Assembly (NCBI GenBank): GCA_964557375.1
Contig: CAZKZZ010000002.1
Span: 9,778 to 73,777, forward strand
From: CAZKZZ01 sp964557375
GTDB lineage: Bacteria > Spirochaetota > Spirochaetia > SPDA01 > CAZJBZ01
Direction: 5' to 3'
DNA: 64,000 nt
Made by a program: the position numbers and the translations under genes. The notes below the pieces were generated by a model. That model saw nothing but the letters and a program-made list of their open reading frames with translations. It was not told the DNA's origin and did no database searches. Positions 45,201 to 52,211 of this stretch are shown one piece after another; the first letter of the stretch is position 1, and each line of letters opens with the position of its first letter.

Positions 45201-46988
45201 TACACTGGCCGGAAACAGGGTGTTTCCGGTAATCGGTACAAATATCCCGTCGTTTTCCATGCTTAGTACCCGGAATGTCCCTGTTGTATCCGGTGTCGAG
45301 AAAGAGATGCCCGTGTCGAGAGAACCGGAGAACCGGTCGGTGGTGTATGAAATTCCCGCGGTTGCCAAAACCGATCCCGGGTTTTCTCCCGCTTCGACAG
45401 TGAAGGCGTTGGGAAGAACGTTCCATTTGATACCGGTAGCGGCGTCGAGGGTGAGCTCAGGGGTAAGGTGAAAACGGTTTCCAATACCGCCTATCAGATT
45501 TCCCCCGCCCGATTGGGATGCAGTGCGGTAGAGAATTTCTATCCGGTCCTGCGGATGGATATAGGTGTAGAAGGTGATCAACCCGGAGTCACTGTCGAAC
45601 TCAAACGACTGTTCTTCTCTGCCGTTTATTTTTACCGTTATCGAACCCGGTATCACGTCCCCTTCCAAATAGTAACCGTCACTTTCGAGTAATGCCTCGA
45701 TTCGAAGTTCTTTACTGATATATCCGCTCCTCGTTTCCCGGTCGGGACCGTAGAGAAAGGGAAATGATCCCGCGAGCGGATACCTGTTCGACGGGTCCCT
45801 TATATCTGATCCTGAATAGAACAATATGACCCGACTGTGTTCACGGTCCAGTTTGGTTTTGACCGTCTCACTCGAGCCGAGTATGTCCGCTTTATCGATC
45901 AACTCTGTTTTTACCCGCCAGGCTTCATCCGGGAGGTCGATTGTAACGGCATAGCTGCTCTGCAGTTCGAACGGAGAGAACACTCCCGGCTCGTTTACAA
46001 GAAGACACTCTTTTCCGTTTACGACTACCCGTCTCTCCTCCATGTCCTCTCCGAGATAATCGTCGAGGTCCCATGAAAAGTCTATCGGTTCATCCGCGGG
46101 GTCGAGCTCCCCGTCGGTAAGGCCGCAGAGAAACCCTTTTCCGAGAGTAGGATCACCCACTTCCTTTCCTGCTTTCGTGTAGTAGACCAGTACACGCTGG
46201 GTTACGGAAGTATCAAAAAGCACCCACCCGTTTTCTTCTGAAATGACGGCTTCGTCTGATTGTATGTTACGGTAGTAATGCTCTCCACTCCCGTCGGAAA
46301 ACGGTCCCTTACTGTCTTCTATATAGATCTCGACATTATCCACCCCCGCGTCAGGAAAAAGGAACTGGTACCCCTGCCTATAATTACTGAGCTGGATCGT
46401 CTGTTCGACAATCTCATAGTGGCCTCTGTATATCTTTTTCTGTTTCTCCGCGGGATCATATCTGACCATTACTTCGTGCGTTGAGAAATCAGATTCGAAC
46501 AGGGCTTTGCCCCCTAAAGAGTGGGGCGGGTTCTCATACGTCTCTAAAAAACTGTATGTGTCCATGGTAATGGACGTGTTGCCGATAAGCACCGATTGGA
46601 GGAACTCCTCTTCAGCCCCCCTATAACCCAACAGAAAGGTGTTGTCATCACTGTCTTCTTTAACGGTGGTTTCAAAAAAAAATCTGTTCAGCAGCCAAAG
46701 GGACAACGTGAGGTCAGGCACTTGATTGAAAATAATCCCCTGCGTATAGGTGGGGAAGGGGAGAGGCGTGACCGTATCATCTTCGGTATCGATCCCGAAC
46801 CCGAATGACCCGGTGAGAGTGAGGTCCCACGAGCCCAATAAAAAAAGCTCCATATCGGCGTCCCACAGCTGGGTTTCGAAGAGTGCCTCCGGTGCTTCTT
46901 CTTCGAGGGGGATATACTGTTGTGCCGAGAGGAACGAAGAGACGAGAGAAAAAAGAAATAGAAGAAGACTTGTCCTTTTTCGCCACAC
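42207..46988 (-). CDS. Giant SprA-like exported outer-membrane protein
   Basis: About 1,593 residues. Signal peptide WRKRTSLLLFLFSLVSSFLS; the GTG at 46988 puts it at the very N-terminus (a TTG at 47039 would add 17 residues). Long beta-rich sequence with discoidin-like jelly-roll segments (LDLSGINSIRFKWKG; ELTGYTNRTPVTDYRYAVFY), a GPYPAL stretch that recalls the RGPYN motif of SprA, and many barrel-type strands ending in Phe (GIEGHISF). SprA is the ~36-strand translocon of the Bacteroidota type IX secretion system; the similarity here is by eye and the T9SS partner genes are not in the window. Heads the operon with two barrels and mutL. Confidence 0.6.
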   Translation of the reverse strand: MWRKRTSLLLFLFSLVSSFLSAQQYIPLEEEAPEALFETQLWDADMELFLLGSWDLTLTGSFGFGIDTEDDTVTPLPFPTYTQGIIFNQVPDLTLSLWLLNRFFFETTVKEDSDDNTFLLGYRGAEEEFLQSVLIGNTSITMDTYSFLETYENPPHSLGGKALFESDFSTHEVMVRYDPAEKQKKIYRGHYEIVEQTIQLSNYRQGYQFLFPDAGVDNVEIYIEDSKGPFSDGSGEHYYRNIQSDEAVISEENGWVLFDTSVTQRVLVYYTKAGKEVGDPTLGKGFLCGLTDGELDPADEPIDFSWDLDDYLGEDMEERRVVVNGKECLLVNEPGVFSPFELQSSYAVTIDLPDEAWRVKTELIDKADILGSSETVKTKLDREHSRVILFYSGSDIRDPSNRYPLAGSFPFLYGPDRETRSGYISKELRIEALLESDGYYLEGDVIPGSITVKINGREEQSFEFDSDSGLITFYTYIHPQDRIEILYRTASQSGGGNLIGGIGNRFHLTPELTLDAATGIKWNVLPNAFTVEAGENPGSVLATAGISYTTDRFSGSLDTGISFSTPDTTGTFRVLSMENDGIFVPITGNTLFPASVPAGGDLATGSQYSVSRQNRGKLFYRDYNSYNVLGNSQLMPYTWDPPDDQIYSYSTGNPAGPYPALSDTEEITGTIMVMDYSLSESKPWTGAQIPLTGSGGTLDLSGINSIRFKWKGSTDGPTPRVFFHIGKIDEDLDDDGILDSETSEQDSGFQFNDPSNGVILFVGGGPQGTGNYSIESEDTNGNGVLDSENDDLIIKEELSYPGSSWKQIDIRLTENQRNKLQAANAVRIIIYNDANEKTEGKLLVSGITLAGSSFKAEATDPGTVRAREITESEDPLEERFPEVQETFHPLNTAQQVLEVDWNDIPDGGNWELTGYTNRTPVTDYRYAVFYIRTGKEIDDEDAEFSMRILGDDDRGLRVSMPLKRYTDWKKVTIDREAETITIDGESVKDGNVRFEETTGTLSKIIISSQNSSSGTLYLDELYLDTAYVQVSAGVRGTFEYTYPETIIAVDSVPILSNIRLKESISLIGENFATAYGETLSASTVDSMTEAEATLLFTRLGANIGIIYAEPNLFLSGGHRIQIPSLPSSPVTFVDSYSESNEDEGRSFSRENNLTVAVPSLFSLRFIAKSSFFNPTLQQEWSGTLSSQFTFPFRLELKTDFRQASETFELEEITYFENWIERYDLLAPVMTDLGAERGSTESALFSLTTVPVGFELAPEFGYSNSGYSDRTQENSGEIGFTLPVTIMHDTPFSWKITPSYNRQFSYTVPAKLGESFGEDYNLYFETLPGQSYIYDNAPGEDLFSTAVADTFESTTDSLSNAYYQPELSVTYSRNPGSYIRDLFIPSRSELSFSRSLERVESNVTDTFMWQFSFRNTAINLFGNKGAYPTFPFYETEELTLSSELKAEYENSTSPTDITLIIQNLWVFEGKGEHELILENRFSHTWAEENTVSDDLTLSYTWQKYPRFQLTLPFFTSRQEQKPYFLHTESLELSFSPGQTEEFTTAFLTTVRHETGLIFPEIGSIKAFASLGLSQEEADLILFGFQAGIEGHISF

Positions 46989-46994
46989 TGTGCA

Positions 46995-47022
46995 ATAATA
47001 CCAGAAATACAGTTTTACACAA
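46995..47022 (-). promoter_or_regulatory. Candidate extended -10 promoter of the SprA-like operon
   Basis: On the minus strand TTGTGT (47022-47017), 16-nt spacer ending in TGG, and TATTAT (47000-46995), followed by 6 nt and the GTG at 46988. If real, the mRNA begins at or next to the start codon. Confidence 0.4.
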
Positions 47023-47104
47023 ATATGAGTGTACAGCAAAAACTACTGTTTTTCAGGAAACTCTTTCGTCATGAAAATAGATTATTTTGCCGAAAAAGAA
47101 AAAA

Positions 47105-48031
47105 ATGAACGGTGAAATCCAAAAAGCTGCAGCTTTCATAAATCGTTTGCTTCAGAATCCCGCACTCAGCGGATTGACGCCGCTGCAGAAAGAGGAGCAG
47201 ATCCTCCAATTTCTGACACAAAACGGACCGCAGCTCTATCCCACGCTCTCTTCCGGAAACTTCTTTCCGGGGAAGAATTGGGAGCAAATCTGGAATCTTC
47301 TCATGCAGGCGTTAGTGGGAGAGATAAACAAGATTTTTCTGCCGAATTTAAAAACAATCATCTATGACAAGATCCAACTCTCTTTCATCCCTTTCCTTCG
47401 ACAGCAAAAAATTCCCTACCAGAACATCAAGCAGGAATTGTTCGATTTTTATTCAAAATTGGTTCAGAAGCCTGAAGCGAGGTGCGGTTTTACCGGTGCT
47501 TTTTCGGCACTTGTTTTTAATTTTACCGAAAAGTATGTACATGAGATCTATAATCGCAAAGAGTATATCCACTTTGAGCTTATAAAGGTCCAGCGGCTCA
47601 AAATGCCCAAAGAAGAAATGCGGCATTTCTTGAACGTATCCATTCTATTACGGCCTCTCATCCATTTGATGACCACAGGGGCGGGTAATGCATCCGGCAG
47701 CGGCATCAGCATTGTTCAAAGTCAATTCGCGGATAAGGTGTTCCTTTCTGCCAAAAACCAGCTCAAGTACCTGCCTGATCAGGTTTTACGAAGCGGTATC
47801 AACAGCAATGTCTCATTCCTGGAAAACAGAAATTTGGAGGCAACATCCCGCATTACTGCACTATTTTCATCCCGGTGCAGAAATTACAATCCAAACGTAA
47901 AGGTTGACCGAGGCGCGGATTCCGCGGACAAGAGCTGGTTTAGCATCGCCCGGCGAAATTTCAAGTTTTATGGATATGATGTCAAGATGCTGGACGAGTT
48001 ATATAAAATAGCTGCGGAAAATGGATGGTAA
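47105..48031 (+). CDS. Conserved hypothetical cytosolic protein
   Basis: About 308 residues starting MNGEIQKAAAFINRLLQ at the ATG 47105, preceded by a purine-rich stretch; an in-frame TTG at 47087 would add six residues. Mostly helical, no signal peptide or transmembrane segment. A long C-terminal block (DEIYNRK-type charge pattern; LNVSILLRPLIHLM; FFSIARRNFKFYGYDVKMLD-like end) is conserved in style but I recognise no domain. It overlaps the voltage-sensor gene by 11 nt, which suggests joint translation and perhaps function. Confidence 0.65.
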   Translation: MNGEIQKAAAFINRLLQNPALSGLTPLQKEEQILQFLTQNGPQLYPTLSSGNFFPGKNWEQIWNLLMQALVGEINKIFLPNLKTIIYDKIQLSFIPFLRQQKIPYQNIKQELFDFYSKLVQKPEARCGFTGAFSALVFNFTEKYVHEIYNRKEYIHFELIKVQRLKMPKEEMRHFLNVSILLRPLIHLMTTGAGNASGSGISIVQSQFADKVFLSAKNQLKYLPDQVLRSGINSNVSFLENRNLEATSRITALFSSRCRNYNPNVKVDRGADSADKSWFSIARRNFKFYGYDVKMLDELYKIAAENGW

Positions 48032-49442
48032 AACAATGGAAACTAGAGATAAAGTAGGGCGAATATTTGAAAATATCGTTGTCATCGCGATATTGCTGGT
48101 ACTCATCCAGACGTTTCTCGAGGATTTTGCCGTTGTAGTAGGCTGGTCCTGGGATATACGAAAAATATTGGTTTTTTCAGGTTTCTGTTTCGATCTCTTT
48201 TTTACGATCGAGTTTTTCACCAGACTTTTTTATTCGATAATCGACGGTGATGTAAAAGGCTACATTTTCCAGCGGCGGGGATGGATTGATTTTCTCGCTT
48301 CAATTCCACTGCTGCTTCTCAATTCCGGGCCTGCGGTTCTTGCAATCGTAGCCGGTGGAGGATCAACTCTTGTTTTAGGCGGTTTTCTCAATGTGCTGAA
48401 GGTGGTCAAAGCAATCCGTATTGCCCGAATTCTGCGCCTGTTGCGTGTACTCAAAGTGTTCAAACAGATCAAATACGCGGATTCCAAAATGGCCCAGCGT
48501 CATATTGCCATGATCACAACCATCACCATTACCGTTTTCGTTTTTATTATTTTTGCTGTATCGATATTCTCCCCGGTGTTAGGACTGCCGACAGTAGATA
48601 AGACATTCGAGAAGAAGCACAATACCACTTTTGAAAAAATACAGGAACATATTGAGAATGACCGGTGGCGTTCGGCAGTCTATGAGGCTGAGAACTCTTC
48701 GGACCTGCTGATCTTCAAAGTAGAAGAAGAGACCCTATTCTCCCGGTACGATAAAGATGAATATGCCCGCCGATTCGGACCGAGTGATTACAGCTACATA
48801 AAGGCGGAAGACTATGAAGCGTATTTTACTCTTAACGGGCTGCATAAACTTCAGTCGAAAGACACACTGCTCTATTTTATCATTGTGGTTGTGCTGGTAA
48901 TCGTGTTTTTGGTTTATTACAGCCCGATGTTCGCCATAACAGTGACAGACCCGATCCATGTTATGAAAAGAGGAATGGAGGACACATCGTACAATCTCGA
49001 AGTGCGGGTCCCTCCCCAGTTTAGAAACGATGATGTGTTCGAACTCGCCGCTCTCTACAACGAAGTGTTTCTGCCTATGAAAGACAGAGATTCCGGCGAT
49101 GATTCGGGAGGAATGGCTGATCTGAAAATGGATGATTTTAAGGACATACTGGATTCAGGAATCCCGGATTCAGGAATCCCAGATTCAGGAATCCCGGATA
49201 CAGGGATCCCGGATGCAGGAATCCCTGACGACGATGTCCCGGAAACCGAATCCCTTGAATCAGAGATTTTAGACACAGAAGAACCGGAAGCGGAGTTTTC
49301 CGAGGACGATCTTTCAGACCTGGATTTCCCGGATGCCGATTTCTCGGACCTGGAGGTCCCCGATTTCAATCTCGAAGAAGAAGAAGAAATAACAGAAGAG
49401 ATAGAAGAGACAGAAGAAACGGAAGATAAAGAAGAAAGTTAG
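48021..49442 (+). CDS. Voltage-sensor-like membrane protein with HAMP-like domain and acidic repeat tail
   Basis: 473 residues. S1-S3-like helices at about 16-40, 47-72 and 86-110, with FFTIEFFTRLFYS (S2 acid) and WIDFLASIPLL (S3 Asp) as in voltage-gated cation channels. S4 has basic residues at every third position: Lys127, Lys130, Arg133, Arg136, Arg139, Arg142, Lys145, Lys148, Lys151. Two more helices (about 161-186 and 283-308) enclose a ~95-residue outside domain in place of a pore; no TVGYG-type filter is present. A HAMP-like segment follows (DPIHVMKRGMEDTS...NDDVFELAALYNEVF), then five tandem DSGIP-type repeats and a Glu/Asp-rich tail. Probably a sensor rather than a channel. Confidence 0.7.
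   Translation: MDGKTMETRDKVGRIFENIVVIAILLVLIQTFLEDFAVVVGWSWDIRKILVFSGFCFDLFFTIEFFTRLFYSIIDGDVKGYIFQRRGWIDFLASIPLLLLNSGPAVLAIVAGGGSTLVLGGFLNVLKVVKAIRIARILRLLRVLKVFKQIKYADSKMAQRHIAMITTITITVFVFIIFAVSIFSPVLGLPTVDKTFEKKHNTTFEKIQEHIENDRWRSAVYEAENSSDLLIFKVEEETLFSRYDKDEYARRFGPSDYSYIKAEDYEAYFTLNGLHKLQSKDTLLYFIIVVVLVIVFLVYYSPMFAITVTDPIHVMKRGMEDTSYNLEVRVPPQFRNDDVFELAALYNEVFLPMKDRDSGDDSGGMADLKMDDFKDILDSGIPDSGIPDSGIPDTGIPDAGIPDDDVPETESLESEILDTEEPEAEFSEDDLSDLDFPDADFSDLEVPDFNLEEEEEITEEIEETEETEDKEES
49151..49225 (+). repeat. Five tandem 15-bp repeats encoding (D-S/T/A-G-I-P)
   Basis: Units start at 49151, 49166, 49181, 49196 and 49211; the first two are identical, the others differ at one to three bases. 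They extend the reading frame in the tail of the voltage-sensor protein and could vary in number between strains. Confidence 0.9.
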
Positions 49443-49447
49443 AGAAC

Positions 49448-49735
49448 GTGGTTGTTTCAATGCTGCAGTTCATCATAGAGCTGCCTGATATAAACTCGAT
49501 AAAAGACAAACGCAAGATTGTCAACTCACTCAAAGCAAAACTGCAAAACAGGTACAAGGTGTCTGTGGCTGAAGTGGATTTAATAAACTCACTTACGTTT
49601 TCTCAAATTGGAGCAGCTTTTGTCTCCAATTCCCGAAAATTCGGTGAGTCGGTAATGCAGAAGGCGTTTCAGTTTATTGAAGATGAAGTGCCCGGAAGAA
49701 TACAGGATGTCCGCATCCACACAGAAACCTTTTAG
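49448..49735 (+). CDS. DUF503 family protein
   Basis: 95 residues starting at GTG 49448, which gives the family N-terminus MVVSMLQFIIELPDINSIKD (the family begins M-V-V-G-x-L). Also typical: KIVNSLKAKLQNRYKVSVAE with V-D following. DUF503/YlxP proteins are small ferredoxin-fold proteins, often near rbfA and truB; function unknown. It starts 6 nt after the voltage-sensor gene, and its stop overlaps the convergent ComFB gene by 4 nt. Confidence 0.85.
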   Translation: MVVSMLQFIIELPDINSIKDKRKIVNSLKAKLQNRYKVSVAEVDLINSLTFSQIGAAFVSNSRKFGESVMQKAFQFIEDEVPGRIQDVRIHTETF

Positions 49736-50424
49736 ATTGGGAATATATAAAGATCTTTGATCGTGTAGGTTTGCTGAAGCTGAAAGGAATCTCTGAAGCC
49801 TGCATCGGATGTTAATTCGATTTCAAAAAAATGGTGGAACTCGTCGAACCCTTCTTTTTCGATGAACAGCTCAAACTCGAAAACTCTTTTCTTATCCACT
49901 GATTCCGCTTCTGCAGGATAAGGCCAAAACGTATAATGGCCGGCCGTTTTTTCAACAATCGGGTAGGGGTTGAGCCAGTTCTGATCGATCATTTTGACCG
50001 GCTTGCTCTCTGAGAGTAAGAAGATATCTGTGTCATGAAGCGGTTCAAAATTCACACCGTTAAAAATACGGCCGACAATGGTCGGAAAATTGTACAGAGG
50101 ACCGGATGGAATGTGTTCTTCATTGTCGGGCTGTGTTCTGGTGTGCGAACGTCTTCTGCTCGAAACCTGCTGTATCCCTTCATTGATCAGCCGCACGAGA
50201 TCGGCGCTTTTCTGCATGTCTTCCTGATAATCTGTGCGGAGGTGGGCCAGCCCCCGGCTCGAGAGCATGTATTGAGGCTGAATTCGATTGAGTACGAAAC
50301 AGACGACATCCATTCTGCACTGTTTACAGGTGCAGTAGCCGGGATTGTTCTGTTTTGCCTCCTCATCGAATATTTCGTAGACTTTCTCGAGAACTATGTC
50401 TTCCATGAGGTTGTGGAGTTTCAT
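49732..50424 (-). CDS. ComFB-domain protein with novel C-terminal half
   Basis: 230 residues. The first ~95 are a ComFB domain: MKLHNLMEDIVLEKVYEIFD, then PGYCTCKQCRMDVVCFVLNR with Cys33, 35 and 38 as candidate zinc ligands, and QPQYMLSSRGLAHLR. ComFB proteins have recently been shown to bind cyclic dinucleotides. A linker (SSRRRSHTRTQPDNE) joins a ~120-residue C-terminal domain, beta-rich, of no family known to me. Cytosolic. Downstream of the small gene at 50434 by 9 nt. Confidence 0.8.
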   Translation of the reverse strand: MKLHNLMEDIVLEKVYEIFDEEAKQNNPGYCTCKQCRMDVVCFVLNRIQPQYMLSSRGLAHLRTDYQEDMQKSADLVRLINEGIQQVSSRRRSHTRTQPDNEEHIPSGPLYNFPTIVGRIFNGVNFEPLHDTDIFLLSESKPVKMIDQNWLNPYPIVEKTAGHYTFWPYPAEAESVDKKRVFEFELFIEKEGFDEFHHFFEIELTSDAGFRDSFQLQQTYTIKDLYIFPI

Positions 50425-50433
50425 TCAAGCCCC

Positions 50434-50865
50434 CTATTCGATCATGTGAAGATCCAAAACTTCTTTTAGTGATTCGATACACGCTTTGAAATCGGAAAGA
50501 CATTCTCGAAGCGAATAATAATTGAGCCCGGCAAAGTAAAGTTTTGAAAATACGGAAAAAGCAATTTCATCCGTGTTTTTTTGGATATTCATGTAACAAC
50601 CGAATTCATAACATATTTTCAGCATATCTTCTATTTTTTCGCTGATAAATTTACTCAATTTAGGAGAAAAAGAAAATGTAAAGGCGATTTCTAAAAACTT
50701 GCTGTCTATATCGATGAAAAAACCGCATTGGAATCCGTGATTATCATCAATCCCCGCGGTATAGCTGTCTTCATGTTTCTCGCCTTCGAAGATATCATAA
50801 CCGAGTTCCTTAAACAGTACACGTACCCGGCGAATCCGTTCTTTCATTAGCTTTGAGTACTTCAT
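50434..50865 (-). CDS. Small hypothetical protein (YbjN/chaperone-like fold possible)
   Basis: 143 residues starting MKYSKLMKERIRRVRVLFKE at 50865, behind an excellent GGAAGGGGAAC; in-frame codons upstream would add a non-conserved 15. An alpha-beta pattern with FQCGFFIDIDSKFLEIAFTF then a helix resembles secretion-chaperone/YbjN folds, but no motif is decisive. Nine nt from the ComFB gene, so probably one operon. Confidence 0.6.
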   Translation of the reverse strand: MKYSKLMKERIRRVRVLFKELGYDIFEGEKHEDSYTAGIDDNHGFQCGFFIDIDSKFLEIAFTFSFSPKLSKFISEKIEDMLKICYEFGCYMNIQKNTDEIAFSVFSKLYFAGLNYYSLRECLSDFKACIESLKEVLDLHMIE

Positions 50866-50939
50866 GTTCCCCTTCCGTTTTCTCCACTGTAGTAGAGTTT
50901 TTTCGTGCATGCAAGTATACGCTGAGCCGGCATATACCT

Positions 50940-52211
50940 CTAACCGAAGAACTCTTCGATTTTCTGTGAAACTCCCTCTTGGATCAGTTTCGGCGGAACC
51001 ATGACCCTGATCATCCGAAGTGACCGGGTGAATCCTTCGACCACCGGTATAGAAAACACAGATTTTGATTCCATAAACGGAATGTAATTATCTTGTATCA
51101 CGATCGGCAACTCAATTTCAAACGAAATCGGTTCAGGGATATCAATAATGACCGGATTCAAGCCGCATTTGCTATGGTTAGGGGCTATGAGGCGGAGTAA
51201 TTCTTCTTCCGCTTTCAGTCGAAGTGATAGATCGGTCATACCCTGATGGCTGCTGTTCCGCTGATCGAAATCGCATTCATATACGGTTTTAAACAATCGG
51301 CGATTGAAAACATCACTGATAATTCCGCTATATGCGAAATCATCCCTGGAAAATGAACTGAAAAAATCATCATCATCGAGATGGTACAGATCTTCAGGTT
51401 TAATAATGCCTTCACTCACCGCTGAAAAAAGAGGTTTTTTTATCATTGCCGTAGCAATCCGTACAGTGCGATGCCAATAAACCGTACGGTACATAAGATA
51501 TTTTGAGAACAGCATGTTTTCAACCGCATGCAGTCCCTGCAGGTTGATTGACATACCTGAGTCCGGGTGCGGTTCGATACGATCGATTATAAAATCGATA
51601 TCCTGTACGCCGTAAGGAACTCCGCAAAAAAAAGCGTCGCGGTTGAGATAATCGAGCTTATCGGGGTCGAGTACCCCTGAGAGCAGTTTGCGGAAAAACA
51701 GTATCTCGGGATTATCTCCGGCTTCGATTGATAAATCGATGACAGCGGCAACGAACTGTGGGTCGGTTTTTACCCGGTCCCGTAAAATCGATGAAAGGTC
51801 AGTGTTCAGGATCAGTTCTGCAGTCAAGGTCTCATGTGTTTTTAAGGGCAGTTCTTTTAAAGAATGGGCAAATGGAAAATGCCCGAGATCGTGCAAGAGA
51901 GAAGCTGCGAGAAACCCTTTTACTCCCTCCATAGACAGAGCGGGACAATTCGGATGGTGGAGAAGAGAGTGAATGATTCGTTTTGCGATGGAAAAAACCC
52001 CTAAACTGTGAATGAAGCGCGTATGGGTGGCCCCGGGATAGACCAGGAAAGCCGGTCCGAGCTGCTTGATCCGTCCCAATTTCTGAAATTGAGGATGCTG
52101 GACGAGTACCATCATCCCGGGTGTGAGATTGATATTTCTCCAGAGTGTGTCTCTAATCGGTTCGGTAAACTCCGAATCGAGATAGTCGAGAATGCGCTGT
52201 TTTTCGCTCAA
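50940..52211 (-). CDS. HD-domain phosphohydrolase (dNTPase-like)
   Basis: 423 residues. Metal site: HTRFIHSLGVF (His near 63), SLLHDLGHFPFAHSL (HD near 106) and GVLDPDKLDYLNRDAFFCGV (Asp near 186). The arrangement is that of the dGTPase/SAMHD1-like COG1078 group; substrate not known. Starts with TTG at 52211, whose TTGA overlaps the aconitase stop; AAAGGA lies 6 nt before it. C-terminal ~200 residues are family-typical but uncharacterised. Confidence 0.85.
   Translation of the reverse strand: MSEKQRILDYLDSEFTEPIRDTLWRNINLTPGMMVLVQHPQFQKLGRIKQLGPAFLVYPGATHTRFIHSLGVFSIAKRIIHSLLHHPNCPALSMEGVKGFLAASLLHDLGHFPFAHSLKELPLKTHETLTAELILNTDLSSILRDRVKTDPQFVAAVIDLSIEAGDNPEILFFRKLLSGVLDPDKLDYLNRDAFFCGVPYGVQDIDFIIDRIEPHPDSGMSINLQGLHAVENMLFSKYLMYRTVYWHRTVRIATAMIKKPLFSAVSEGIIKPEDLYHLDDDDFFSSFSRDDFAYSGIISDVFNRRLFKTVYECDFDQRNSSHQGMTDLSLRLKAEEELLRLIAPNHSKCGLNPVIIDIPEPISFEIELPIVIQDNYIPFMESKSVFSIPVVEGFTRSLRMIRVMVPPKLIQEGVSQKIEEFFG

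Noticed and set aside
49151..49225. CRISPR-like array
   Set aside because: The 15-bp units are contiguous without spacers, in frame, and encode a peptide repeat.
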